From: CAZDQL01 sp964507325
GTDB taxonomy: Bacteria; Planctomycetota; UBA1135; GCA-002686595
NCBI GenBank assembly: GCA_964507325.1
Contig: CAZDQL010000030.1
Coordinates: 1 to 64,000, forward strand
Direction of reading: 5' to 3'
DNA length: 64,000 nt
The first letter of the stretch is position 1; every line of letters starts with the position of its first letter. Positions 1 to 7,844 of the stretch are shown here, one piece after another. A model generated the notes under the pieces. That model was given only the letters and a program-made list of their open reading frames with translations. It was not told the origin of the DNA and ran no database searches. The position numbers and the translations under genes were made by a program.

Positions 1-2232
1 CTGGGGCACAACTACATCGGTACCGAGCACCTGCTGCTCGGACTGATCAAGGAGAACGAGGGGATCGCGGCCCAGGTGCTGCTCAACCTCGGGGTGAAGC
101 TCGAGGACGTGCGCGAGGAGGTGCTGGACTTCCTGGGCGCCGACACCAGCGACGAGGAGGACGATGACTCCCCCCTGTCGGGTGACGACCCCCCGAGCGC
201 CGGCGGCGGCGGCAAGAGCAAGACGCCGGCCCTGGACTCCTTCGGCCGCGACCTGACCGAGCTGGCGCGCGAGGGCAAGCTGGACGTGGTGATCGGTCGC
301 ATCGACGAGATCGAGCGCGTGGTGCAGATCCTCTCGCGGCGCACCAAGAACAACCCCGTGCTGCTCGGGGAGCCGGGTGTGGGCAAGACCGCCATCGTGG
401 AGGGCTTGGCGCAGCAGATCGTCGACGGCACGGTTCCCGAGATCCTGCGCGGCAGGCGCATCGTGGTCCTGGACCTGGCCCTGATGGTGGCGGGCACCAA
501 GTACCGCGGCCAGTTCGAGGAGCGCATCAAGGCGGTCATGACCGAGGTGCGCCGCGTCAAGGACGTGATCCTCTTCATCGACGAGCTGCACACCCTGGTG
601 GGCGCCGGCGGCGCCGAGGGCGCCATCGACGCGTCGAACGTGCTCAAGCCCGCCCTCTCGCGCGGCGAGATCCAGTGCATCGGGGCCACCACCCTCGACG
701 AGTACAGAAAGCACATCGAGAAGGACGGCGCCCTGGAGCGGCGCTTCCAGGCGGTCAACGTCGACCCGCCCACGGTCGAACAGACGGTGGCGATCCTGCT
801 CGGCCTGCGCGACCGCTACGAGGCGCACCACCGGGTGAGCTACACCGACGACGCCCTGGAGACCGCCGTCGAGCTCTCGAACCGCTACATCAACAACCGC
901 TTCCTGCCGGACAAGGCCATCGACGTGATGGACGAAGCGGGCGCCCGGGTGCGCATCAACTCGATGGTGCCGCCCCCCGACCTGCGCGAGCTCTCCAAGG
1001 AGATCGAGCAGTTCGAGCACGAGAAGGACGCCGCGGTCTCCTCCCAGGACTTCGAGCTGGCGGCCAAGGTGCGCGACCAGGCCTACCAGCTCAAGAAGAA
1101 GAAGGAGGAGATCCAGGCCGAATGGCGCAAGGAGCAGGCGGACAAGGAGCAGGTAGGCGAGGTCACTGCGGACGTGATCCAGGAGACCGTCTCCAAGATG
1201 ACCGGCGTGCCGCTGACGCGTCTGGAGGAGGGGGAACGCCAGCGCCTGCTCAAGATGGAAGAGGAGCTGGGCGCGGAGGTGATCAACCAGCATCCCGCCA
1301 TCCAGGCGATCGCGCGCTCCGTGCGCCGCTCACGCTCGGGGCTCAAGGACCCGCGCCGCCCGATGGGCTCCTTCCTCTTCCTGGGCCCCTCGGGGGTCGG
1401 CAAGACCTACCTGTGCAAGAAGCTCGCCAAGTTCATGTTCGGCGACGAGGACGCCACCATCACCATGGACATGAGCGAGTACATGGAGAAGCACAACGCC
1501 TCGCGGCTGGTCGGCGCGCCCCCGGGGTACGTCGGCTACGAGGAGGGTGGCCAGCTCACCGAGAAGGTGCGGCGGCGCCCCTACGCGGTGGTGCTCCTGG
1601 ACGAGATCGAGAAGGCGCACCCCGACGTCTTCAACATGCTGCTGCAGATCATGGAGGAAGGGCGCCTGACGGACTCCTTCGGCCGTCACGTCGACTTCCG
1701 CAACGCGATCCTGATCATGACCTCGAACCTCGGCTCCCACCAGATGAAGGCCAGCTCCGAGCTGGGCTTCGGGCGCGCGCAGAAGAGCGAGACCGGGGTG
1801 GACGAGCGCAAGAAGCGCATCCGCTCCGACGTGATGATCGAGGTCGAGCGTCACTTCCGTCCGGAGTTCCTGAACCGCCTCGACGAGACGATCGTCTTCA
1901 ACCCCCTGACCCACGTTGACCTGCAGAAGATCGTCCACCTGCAGCTCGACGAGGTGCGCTTGCGGCTCGTGGACCACGGCATCGACCTCAAGCTGACCGG
2001 GCCGGCGATCGACTTCCTGATCGCCAAGGGCTACCACGAGGACTACGGGGCCCGGCCCCTGCGGCGCGCGATCGAGCGCTACATCGAGGATCCCCTGGCG
2101 GAGAACCTCCTGCGCGGTCGCTTCGAGGACGACTCCACGTGCTGGGTCCACAAGCGCGAGGAGGACGAGGACGCCTTCGTCTTCCTCGACGAGGAGCCGG
2201 AGGAGTCCACCCCCGCCACGGCGGGAGCCTGA
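1..2232 (+). CDS. clpC: ClpC-type AAA+ unfoldase (5' end cut off by the window)
   Basis: Cytoplasmic Hsp100 unfoldase that feeds proteins to the ClpP protease. The frame is open from base 1, so the start and the first part of the Clp N domain lie outside; 743 residues are visible. The remaining N-domain half (NYIGTEHLLLGL) is followed by an acidic spacer, AAA+ module 1 with Walker A GEPGVGKT at visible residues 123-130, a UVR-like coiled segment (AKVRDQAYQLKKKKEE), and AAA+ module 2 with GPSGVGKT near 462-469. The short linker with a UVR motif fits ClpC rather than ClpB or ClpA. The protein ends in an acidic tail. dprA begins about 60 bases downstream on the same strand. Identity is secure; which substrates or adaptors it uses cannot be seen. 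Confidence 0.95.
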   Translation: MGHNYIGTEHLLLGLIKENEGIAAQVLLNLGVKLEDVREEVLDFLGADTSDEEDDDSPLSGDDPPSAGGGGKSKTPALDSFGRDLTELAREGKLDVVIGRIDEIERVVQILSRRTKNNPVLLGEPGVGKTAIVEGLAQQIVDGTVPEILRGRRIVVLDLALMVAGTKYRGQFEERIKAVMTEVRRVKDVILFIDELHTLVGAGGAEGAIDASNVLKPALSRGEIQCIGATTLDEYRKHIEKDGALERRFQAVNVDPPTVEQTVAILLGLRDRYEAHHRVSYTDDALETAVELSNRYINNRFLPDKAIDVMDEAGARVRINSMVPPPDLRELSKEIEQFEHEKDAAVSSQDFELAAKVRDQAYQLKKKKEEIQAEWRKEQADKEQVGEVTADVIQETVSKMTGVPLTRLEEGERQRLLKMEEELGAEVINQHPAIQAIARSVRRSRSGLKDPRRPMGSFLFLGPSGVGKTYLCKKLAKFMFGDEDATITMDMSEYMEKHNASRLVGAPPGYVGYEEGGQLTEKVRRRPYAVVLLDEIEKAHPDVFNMLLQIMEEGRLTDSFGRHVDFRNAILIMTSNLGSHQMKASSELGFGRAQKSETGVDERKKRIRSDVMIEVERHFRPEFLNRLDETIVFNPLTHVDLQKIVHLQLDEVRLRLVDHGIDLKLTGPAIDFLIAKGYHEDYGARPLRRAIERYIEDPLAENLLRGRFEDDSTCWVHKREEDEDAFVFLDEEPEESTPATAGA

Positions 2233-2290
2233 GGCACGCCACCTCCCACCGGGAGCGCAACCCGCCGCGGCGCCGGGGGGTCCCTGTGAC

Positions 2291-3148
2291 GTGGGGACCA
2301 GCGAGTCGATGCGCATCCAGCCGGGGGGCCCCTCCTGGCCGCGGGAGCTGGAGAGCGTCGACCCGTCCCCCGGCGAGCTGTGGGCGCGGGGCCGCCCCGA
2401 GCTGCTCCTGCGCCGGCCGCGGATCGCGATCGTCGGCAGTCGCTCCCCCACCCCCTACGGCCTGGCCCAGGCGGGGCGCTTCGCGGCGGCCCTCGCGCGG
2501 GCCGGGATGGTGGTCGTCAGTGGCCTGGCGCGGGGGATCGATCAGGCGGCCCACGAGGGGGCTCTGGCGGCGGGGGGGACCACCATCGCCGTCCTGGGGT
2601 GCGGCGTCGACCGCCCCTGGCCGGAGGGACCCCTGGCGGAGCGCATGGTCGTCGAGGGTCTGCTCCTCTCGGAGTACCGCCCGGGGACGGGACCCCGGCG
2701 GCACCACTTCCCCCTGCGCAACCGGCTGATCGCGGGCCTCTCCAAGGCGGTGCTGGTGGTGGAGGCGGCCTGGACCTCAGGCTCCCTGATCACCGCCCGC
2801 TGGGCCGCCGACCAGGGGCGCGCGGTGTTCGCGCTGCCCGGACGGGTCGACCACCCGATGGCGCGCGGCACCCTGCGGCTGGTGCGCGAGGGCGCCACCG
2901 CGGTCGACTCCCCCGAGCGACTCCTGGAGGACCTCTTCGGGAGCGTCCCGGCGGCCCTCGAGGAGGGGGGGCGGGGGACCGGCGAGGACCCGCTGCTCGC
3001 GGCCCTCGCCGGGGAGTCCCTGACCGCCGACGAGCTGGCTCTGCGCCTGGAACTGCCGGTGGGTCCGCTCCTGGCGAGGCTGGTGGAGCTCGAGCTGGCG
3101 GGGGCGGTGGCGCGGGCTCCGGGGGGCTTGTACCGACTGGTGACGTGA
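2291..3148 (+). CDS. dprA: DNA processing protein DprA
   Basis: DprA/Smf family, which binds single-stranded DNA and helps load RecA during natural transformation. The 285-residue product has the Rossmann-like DprA core: GSRSPTPYG, SGLARGIDQAAHEGAL, and the HHFPLRNRLIAGLS and TSGSLITARWAADQGR blocks. A C-terminal winged-helix-like region follows (LAGESLTADELALRLELP), as in most full-length DprA proteins. The GTG at 2291 is the longest start; an ATG at 2309 (MRIQPGG) is equally plausible and neither has a strong Shine-Dalgarno. It follows clpC on the same strand. Presence of DprA alone does not prove competence. Confidence 0.93.
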   Translation: MGTSESMRIQPGGPSWPRELESVDPSPGELWARGRPELLLRRPRIAIVGSRSPTPYGLAQAGRFAAALARAGMVVVSGLARGIDQAAHEGALAAGGTTIAVLGCGVDRPWPEGPLAERMVVEGLLLSEYRPGTGPRRHHFPLRNRLIAGLSKAVLVVEAAWTSGSLITARWAADQGRAVFALPGRVDHPMARGTLRLVREGATAVDSPERLLEDLFGSVPAALEEGGRGTGEDPLLAALAGESLTADELALRLELPVGPLLARLVELELAGAVARAPGGLYRLVT

Positions 3149-3160
3149 AGTCGGCGGCGC

Positions 3161-3361
3161 TCAGTTCACCGACGCCAAGGTGTGCTCGCAGATCAGCATC
3201 ACCACCACCACCGCCAGGCAGCCGAGGAAGAAGTGCACCCAGCGCTTGCGCAGGCTCTTGAGCATGGCGCGATCGTCCTGCTCGGCGAACATCGCTCCGA
3301 TCACCACGATGATCGTCCCGGCGATGAAGAAGAGCAGCAGGTGGAAGGGCCAGTCCTTCAC
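3161..3361 (-). CDS. Small two-helix membrane protein
   Basis: A 66-residue protein with two hydrophobic helices (HLLLFFIAGTIIVVIGAMFA and FFLGCLAVVVVMLICEHTL) separated by a basic, charged loop (EQDDRAMLKSLRKRW). Two helices with a short basic loop suggest an inner-membrane hairpin. The GTG start at 3359-3361 overlaps the stop of the upstream membrane-protein gene in a GTGA arrangement, so the two are very likely translated together. No family is recognised and no function is proposed. It is convergent with dprA, whose stop lies 13 bases away. Confidence 0.7.
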   Translation of the reverse strand: MKDWPFHLLLFFIAGTIIVVIGAMFAEQDDRAMLKSLRKRWVHFFLGCLAVVVVMLICEHTLASVN

Positions 3362-4200
3362 GCGACCTCCTCCCCCACCCCGCTGGATCCGTCGGAGCTC
3401 GGCGCGTCCAGACCTTCGCGCCCCGTCGCGCGCGCCTCGGCGAAACCGAAGGTATCCAGCATCACCAGCACGTTCAGCATCCCCGCCACGCACCCCAGCA
3501 CGACGGCGGCGTCGGCGTAGGCCACGTCGTGGGTCAAGCGCGGGTGTCCGTGGACGAACTCGGTCACGATCGCCGGCAGGCCCAGGAGGAACTGCCCCGC
3601 CCAGTAGTAGAAGTGACGCTCGCGATCGAGGTTGACCCCCTCCCCCAGGAGGGAGGCCAACGCGAAGAGCCCCACCAGCATGACGAAGACCGCCACGCCC
3701 CGCGCGCGGCGACCCTGCAGGACGTGCCCCGCTCCCGGCACCAGCCAGCTCGCCAGGGCCGCGACGGGGGGATCCTGGAGGGGGGTCGTGCTGCGCTCGG
3801 GCAGCCGGGCGTCCAGGTGCGCGCGCGACGCCAGGATCAGGTTCAGGACCCCGCTGGCGGAGGTCAGGGTCGTGCCCAGGTCCATGGTGGCGGCCCAGCG
3901 CACCGGCTGCTCGAGGTAGGGGTAGCTCTTCACGTGCAGGAGCAGAGCCCCCAGGTTGCCCGCTTCGGGGGTGAGCACCCCCGCGAACCGACCGCGCATC
4001 TCCGGCGGCAGGTAGGAGAGGAAGAGCCCGTCGGAGAACCACACCCCCAGCGCGTACATGCCCTCGATCACCACGAAGGCCGCCAGCGCCACCCCCAGCC
4101 GGCCGAGGTAGAGGTGCCCCGCGCCCGGCACCAGCCAGGTGAGGAGCAGGGCGACCGTCGGGTCGCCCGCTCGGCGGTCGGCCTTCGATCCTCGAGCCAT
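3358..4200 (-). CDS. Polytopic membrane protein with a duplicated WLVPGAGH segment
   Basis: A 280-residue integral membrane protein of unknown function. The same motif occurs twice: LLTWLVPGAGHLYLGR near residue 20 and ASWLVPGAGHVLQGRR near residue 150, each followed by a hydrophobic helix, so the protein looks like an internal duplication. From memory this pattern resembles a family common in planctomycetes (DUF6677-like); that name should be checked. The C-terminus is Ser/Gly/Glu-rich. It overlaps the following 66-residue membrane protein by 4 bases, suggesting a two-gene unit. The ATG start at 4198-4200 is the only good candidate. Confidence 0.72.
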   Translation of the reverse strand: MARGSKADRRAGDPTVALLLTWLVPGAGHLYLGRLGVALAAFVVIEGMYALGVWFSDGLFLSYLPPEMRGRFAGVLTPEAGNLGALLLHVKSYPYLEQPVRWAATMDLGTTLTSASGVLNLILASRAHLDARLPERSTTPLQDPPVAALASWLVPGAGHVLQGRRARGVAVFVMLVGLFALASLLGEGVNLDRERHFYYWAGQFLLGLPAIVTEFVHGHPRLTHDVAYADAAVVLGCVAGMLNVLVMLDTFGFAEARATGREGLDAPSSDGSSGVGEEVA

Positions 4201-4290
4201 CGGGGTGGAGGTTCTACCAGCACCTCCGCGGGGTGGGCCAGGGAATCCAGGCCTTTACGGGGTCCGTTCGCCCGGCGAGAATCCCCCGCC

Positions 4291-4701
4291 GTGAGCTTCG
4301 AGCACCGCCTGAAGGTCCGCTACGGCGAGACCGACCAGATGGGCGTGGTCCACCACGCCAACTACCTGCTCTACCTGGAGGAGGCGCGCACCGAGTACAT
4401 GGCGGAGCTGGGGTGCCCTTACCATGCGCTCGAGGCGAGCGGCGTGGGCCTGCCGGTGCGGCGCTTCGAGCTGCGCTTCCGCGCTCCCGCCCACTACGGC
4501 GACGAGCTGGCGGTCGGGGTGCGCATCTCCCGCCTGCGGGCCGCTTCGCTGACCTTCGAGTACGAGATCCACCGGCCCCTGGACGGCAAGCACCTCTCGA
4601 GCGCCACCCTCGAGCTGGCCTGCATCGACCTGGACGGGGAGCGCAGACCGCGCCCCCTGCCCCCCGAGCTGATCGAGCTCTTGGCAGCGGATCAGGACTA
4701 G
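4291..4701 (+). CDS. YbgC/FadM-type acyl-CoA thioesterase
   Basis: Hotdog-fold thioesterase expected to hydrolyse acyl-CoA in the cytoplasm. The 136-residue product starts at GTG 4291 (VSFEHRLKVRYGETDQMG) and carries the family signature: RYGETDQMGVVHHANYLLYL with the catalytic Asp of the ETDQMG block, followed by EEARTEYM. Length fits YbgC-type enzymes. Longer in-frame upstream starts would run through the divergent membrane-protein gene and are rejected. It is not next to tol-pal genes, so a link to the Tol system is not supported here. Its stop overlaps the stop of a convergent small gene. Confidence 0.9.
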   Translation: MSFEHRLKVRYGETDQMGVVHHANYLLYLEEARTEYMAELGCPYHALEASGVGLPVRRFELRFRAPAHYGDELAVGVRISRLRAASLTFEYEIHRPLDGKHLSSATLELACIDLDGERRPRPLPPELIELLAADQD

Positions 4702-4973
4702 GAGTCCGCGAGCTCCTGATCCCCCACCGCCCGGGGTCGGGCCGGCGCTGCACCTCCCTCGGCTCCCTGGGCCTGATCGGCCCCCTCGACCACCCCCGGC
4801 TGCGTGGCGACCGCTTCGATGGCGACCGGCGCGTGGAAGACCCCGGGAAGGCTCTCCAGGAGCCGCTCCGCGCAGGCGGGACAATTGTCTCCGCCGGGGG
4901 TCGTGTTCAGTCGGGGAGGATCCCCCACCGGTTGACCGCAGCTGAAGCAGACGACCTCGTGGGATTGGCGCAT
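4698..4973 (-). CDS. Small zinc-ribbon protein
   Basis: A 91-residue protein beginning MRQSHEVVCFSCGQPVGD. Two CxxC pairs (CFSC at residues 9-12 and CPAC at 31-34) are spaced as in a treble-clef or zinc-ribbon knuckle. The C-terminal half is Ala/Gly/Pro/Glu-rich and probably disordered. The ATG at 4971-4973 places the first zinc knuckle at the N-terminus; a longer reading frame upstream adds low-complexity sequence only. It is convergent with the thioesterase gene, and the two stop codons overlap. Function is unknown; a metal-binding or redox-sensing role is only inference. Confidence 0.65.
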   Translation of the reverse strand: MRQSHEVVCFSCGQPVGDPPRLNTTPGGDNCPACAERLLESLPGVFHAPVAIEAVATQPGVVEGADQAQGAEGGAAPARPRAVGDQELADS

Positions 4974-5264
4974 GCCGTGGTATCGACCGGCGGAGGGGAG
5001 CCGCTTGAGGGGGGCCAGGGGCCACCCCCAAGCCCCACCCGCTGTCCTGCCGAACTGCCCCCCCTCAGTGGGCATCTTCGGGGTCCTCTCGCCGCAACTC
5101 CGCTACCACCAAGGACTTCGAGCGTCCCCCCCTCGGAGCAGGCCCCCGTGGCAGCCGAGGGCAGTCGTCAGTGGGCCTGAGGGGTGCTGCGGACGGTGGA
5201 ACGCAGGCACCCGGACGCCGTGTGCACATTGAAGGGGGGCAGTTCAGATTTTTCCTCTGCAGCT
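4974..5264. other. Non-coding stretch upstream of the isc operon
   Basis: About 290 bases with no convincing gene on either strand. Composition shifts from very GC-rich to locally AT-rich near 5240-5300, where the isc promoter region begins. No tRNA-like or riboswitch-like fold was recognised. Confidence 0.4.
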
Positions 5265-5293
5265 CTGGCTTATTCGGACGATAAGACTACAAT
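5265..5293 (+). promoter_or_regulatory. Candidate isc promoter with overlapping inverted repeat
   Basis: A -10-like TACAAT lies at 5288-5293, in the most AT-rich patch of the region, with a weak -35-like CTGGCT at 5265-5270 (17-base spacing). Between them an inverted repeat CTTAT-N7-ATAAG spans 5269-5285. An interrupted palindrome between -35 and -10 is where a dimeric Rrf2 repressor would act, and the next gene encodes one, so autoregulation is plausible. The sequence does not closely match the published E. coli IscR sites, so this is inference. Confidence 0.4.
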
Positions 5294-5302
5294 GTAACGT
5301 AG

Positions 5303-5340
5303 CCCGCAGGAGGTAAAGATGAACTTACACCCCCTGCGGG
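5303..5340 (+). promoter_or_regulatory. Leader hairpin enclosing a ribosome binding site
   Basis: Arms 5303-5314 (CCCGCAGGAGGT) and 5329-5340 (ACCCCCTGCGGG) pair at 11 of 12 positions around a 14-base loop. The 5' arm contains a perfect AGGAGGT Shine-Dalgarno, and the loop contains an ATG at 5319. There is no U-run after the hairpin, so it is not a simple terminator. It would mask translation initiation of the short leader reading frame and may control the operon after transcription. Confidence 0.5.
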
Positions 5341-5372
5341 CACCTTTCGGCACCCAAATGGCACGAATTTGA
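5319..5372 (+). CDS. Possible 17-codon leader peptide of the isc operon
   Basis: The reading frame MNLHPLRAPFGTQMARI starts 5 bases after a perfect AGGAGGT and stops 21 bases before the ATG of the Rrf2-type regulator. The regulator itself has only a weak Shine-Dalgarno (cccggacccc), so ribosomes finishing the leader could re-initiate on it. No codon run (for example Cys or His) gives an obvious attenuation signal. It could also be a chance open frame beside a real regulatory hairpin. Confidence 0.35.
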   Translation: MNLHPLRAPFGTQMARI

Positions 5373-5393
5373 TGCCCTTTGTCCCGGACCCCG

Positions 5394-5879
5394 ATGCTCC
5401 AGTTCACCAAACGCGCCGAGTACGGCCTGATCGCCCTCCTGCACCTCGCGGACCGCGAGGGGGAGGTGGTGAGCGCGCGTGAGATCGGGGAGCGTTACCC
5501 CATGCCCCCGCGCGTCCTGGCGCAGTGCCTGAAGGACCTGGGCCGGGCGGGGATCGTCGAGTCCCAGCGCGGCGCGGCCGGGGGGTACTGGCTCGCCCGG
5601 CCGGCGGAGAGGATCACCCTCGGGCAGGTGATCTCCGCTCTGGAGGGGCCGCCGACGCTGACCGACTGCCAAGCGCCGGGGGAGGGAGCGAAGGGCGGCC
5701 AAACCCCCTGCGAGGTGCAACCGATGTGCCCCATCCGCACCCCCCTGCAGCGCCTGCGCATCGGGGTCTGGACCCTGCTCGAGAGCACCACCCTGCGCGC
5801 CCTGGCGACACCGACCCTCTCCCCCGTCGAGCTCCTCGCCCACGCCCGCCTCGAAGGGGAGGCGGAACCCGAAGCCTGA
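5394..5879 (+). CDS. iscR: Rrf2-family iron-sulfur regulator (IscR-like)
   Basis: Transcription regulator of the Rrf2 family. The 161-residue product has the typical N-terminus (MLQFTKRAEYGLIALLHLA), a winged helix with the recognition region around RVLAQCLKDLGRAGIVES, the wing GAAGGYWLARP, and then a cluster of three cysteines (DCQAPG, PCEVQPMC) where IscR/NsrR/RsrR proteins bind an Fe-S cluster. Its place as first gene of the isc operon supports an IscR-type role: sensing Fe-S status and repressing the operon. The ATG at 5394 gives the canonical family start; a TTG at 5379 would add five residues. Cysteine spacing is wider than in E. coli IscR, so sensing details may differ. Confidence 0.85.
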   Translation: MLQFTKRAEYGLIALLHLADREGEVVSAREIGERYPMPPRVLAQCLKDLGRAGIVESQRGAAGGYWLARPAERITLGQVISALEGPPTLTDCQAPGEGAKGGQTPCEVQPMCPIRTPLQRLRIGVWTLLESTTLRALATPTLSPVELLAHARLEGEAEPEA

Positions 5880-5883
5880 ACCG

Positions 5884-7098
5884 ATGCAGACTCCGATCTA
5901 CCTCGATTACCAAGCCACCACGCCCGTCGACCCGCGCGTGCTCGACGAGATGCTGCCCTACTTCACGGAGGTCTTCGGCAACGCCGCCAGCCGCAGCCAC
6001 GCTCACGGCTGGACCGCCGAGGAGGCGGTGGAGGAGGCGCGCGGCAAGATCGCCTCCCTGATCGGCGCCAGCCCCAAGGAGCTCATCTTCACCTCGGGCT
6101 CGACCGAATCGATCAACCTGGTGATGAAGGGTGTGGCGGAGATGTACGCCCGCAAGGGACGCCACATCGTCACCAGCCAGGCGGAGCACAAGGCGGTGCT
6201 CGACACCGCCAAGCACCTGGAGAAGCAGGGCTTCGAGGTCACCTATCTGCCCCCCGACTCCAAGGGCGGCCACAGCACCGAGCAGGTCGCCGCCGCCCTG
6301 CGCGAGGACACGATCCTGGTGGCGATCATGTGGGCCAACAACGAGGTGGGTACCGTCAACCCCGTCCGCGAGATCGGCGAGGTGTGCCACGAGCGCGGCG
6401 TGCTCTTCTTCACCGACGCCACCCAGGCGGCGGGCAAGATCCCGGTGGACGTGGAGGCGGACCACGTCGACCTCCTGTGCCTGTCGGGGCACAAGATGTA
6501 CGGGCCCAAGGGGGTGGGCTGCCTCTACGTCCGGCGGCGCAAGCCGCGCGTGCGGTTGGTGGCGCAGATCGACGGCGGCGGGCACGAGCGCGGCATGCGC
6601 TCGGGGACGTTGAACGTGCCGGGGATCGTCGGACTGGGGGCGGCCTGCGCCCTCTGCGAAGAGCGGCTCGAGGAGGAGATGCGCCATTCCGCGCGCCTGC
6701 GCGACCGCTTCGAGAGCCGCATCCTCGCCGAGCTCGACCACGTGGCGGTCAATGGCGATCCGGAGCACCGCCTGCCGCTGTGCTCGAACCTCTCCTTCGC
6801 CTACGTCGAGGGTGAGTCGATGATCATGGGCATCAGCGACCTGTCGGTCTCCTCCGGCTCCGCCTGTACCTCGGCCAGCCTCGAGCCCAGCCACGTGCTG
6901 CAGGCGATGCAGGTCGGGGACGAGCTGGCCCACAGCTCGATCCGCTTCGGCTTCGGCCGTTTCACCACTGAGGAGGAGGCGGACTTCGCCGCCGAGAAGG
7001 TGATCGCGGCGGTGCGCAAGCTGCGCGAGCTCTCACCCCTGTACGAGATGGTCCAGGAGGGGATCGACCTCTCCACGATCCAGTGGGACCATCACTAA
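5884..7098 (+). CDS. iscS: Cysteine desulfurase IscS
   Basis: PLP enzyme that takes sulfur from L-cysteine and passes it as a persulfide to IscU. The 404-residue protein starts MQTPIYLDYQATTPVDPRVL. The PLP lysine is in LSGHKMYGPKGVG (K204), and the catalytic cysteine is in the mobile loop SSGSACTSASLEPSHVL (C328), nearly identical to E. coli IscS and unlike the short SufS loop. It starts 4 bases after the regulator stop and is followed by iscU, so this is an ISC-type operon. Length and all key residues are intact. Confidence 0.97.
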   Translation: MQTPIYLDYQATTPVDPRVLDEMLPYFTEVFGNAASRSHAHGWTAEEAVEEARGKIASLIGASPKELIFTSGSTESINLVMKGVAEMYARKGRHIVTSQAEHKAVLDTAKHLEKQGFEVTYLPPDSKGGHSTEQVAAALREDTILVAIMWANNEVGTVNPVREIGEVCHERGVLFFTDATQAAGKIPVDVEADHVDLLCLSGHKMYGPKGVGCLYVRRRKPRVRLVAQIDGGGHERGMRSGTLNVPGIVGLGAACALCEERLEEEMRHSARLRDRFESRILAELDHVAVNGDPEHRLPLCSNLSFAYVEGESMIMGISDLSVSSGSACTSASLEPSHVLQAMQVGDELAHSSIRFGFGRFTTEEEADFAAEKVIAAVRKLRELSPLYEMVQEGIDLSTIQWDHH

Positions 7099-7121
7099 CC
7101 GCGAACCGAACGTAATCAATC

Positions 7122-7508
7122 ATGGCCTACAGCGAGAAGGTCCTCGACCACTACGAAAACCCGCGCAACGTCGGCTCCCTCGACAAGAACAGCGAGGAAG
7201 TGGGCACCGGTGTCGTCGGCGCGCCTGAGTGCGGCGACGTGATGAAGCTGCAGATCAAGGTCGAGGGCGACACGATCGTGGACGCCAAGTTCAAGACCTT
7301 CGGCTGCGGCTCGGCGATCGCGAGCTCCTCCCTGGCCACCGAGTGGATCAAGGGCAAGCGCGTCGACGAGGCGCTGGAGATCCGCAACACCGAGATCGTG
7401 GATGAGCTCAGCCTGCCGCCGGTCAAGATCCACTGTAGCGTGCTGGCGGAGGACGCCATAAAGGCCGCCATCCAGGACTTCAAGGACAAGCAGAACCAAG
7501 AGGAATAG
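7122..7508 (+). CDS. iscU: Fe-S cluster scaffold IscU
   Basis: Scaffold on which [2Fe-2S] and [4Fe-4S] clusters are assembled. The 128-residue protein begins MAYSEKVLDHYENPRNVG and has the three ligand cysteines C37 (APECGD, with D39), C62 (TFGCGSAIASS) and C105 (KIHCSVLAE). The LPPVK motif at residues 98-102 is the recognition site for the HscA chaperone, which is encoded two genes downstream, so scaffold and chaperone are matched. The gene sits 23 bases after iscS and 2 bases before iscA. Confidence 0.97.
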   Translation: MAYSEKVLDHYENPRNVGSLDKNSEEVGTGVVGAPECGDVMKLQIKVEGDTIVDAKFKTFGCGSAIASSSLATEWIKGKRVDEALEIRNTEIVDELSLPPVKIHCSVLAEDAIKAAIQDFKDKQNQEE

Positions 7509-7510
7509 TC

Positions 7511-7840
7511 ATGGCGATCAGCCTCACCGAGCGCGCCCTCAAGGAGGTGCGGCGTATCATCGACGAACAGGAGCTCCCAGAGCAGACCGCGCTGCGTGTC
7601 GGCGTGAAGGGCGGTGGGTGTTCGGGCTTCTCCTACACCCTGGGCTTCGACGACCGTGTGCAGCCCACCGACCAGATCAGCGAGAGCAACGGGATCAAGG
7701 TGGTCTGCGACCCCAAGAGCTTCCTGTACCTGAACGGCTCGGTGGTCGACTTCGAGGAGAGCCTGATGGGGCGCGGCTTCAAGTTCGAGAACCCCAACGC
7801 CTCCAAGAGCTGCGGCTGCGGCGAGTCCTTCGGCGTTTGA
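7511..7840 (+). CDS. iscA: A-type Fe-S carrier IscA
   Basis: A-type carrier that accepts a cluster from the scaffold and delivers it to target enzymes. The 109-residue protein shows the HesB/IscA fold signature, with ligand cysteines C37 (KGGGCSGFSYTL) and the C-terminal CGC pair C101/C103 (SKSCGCGESFGV). The start codon lies 2 bases after the iscU stop, implying coupled translation. IscA and ErpA cannot be separated by motif alone; position in the isc operon favours IscA. Confidence 0.94.
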   Translation: MAISLTERALKEVRRIIDEQELPEQTALRVGVKGGGCSGFSYTLGFDDRVQPTDQISESNGIKVVCDPKSFLYLNGSVVDFEESLMGRGFKFENPNASKSCGCGESFGV

Positions 7841-7844
7841 GCCA

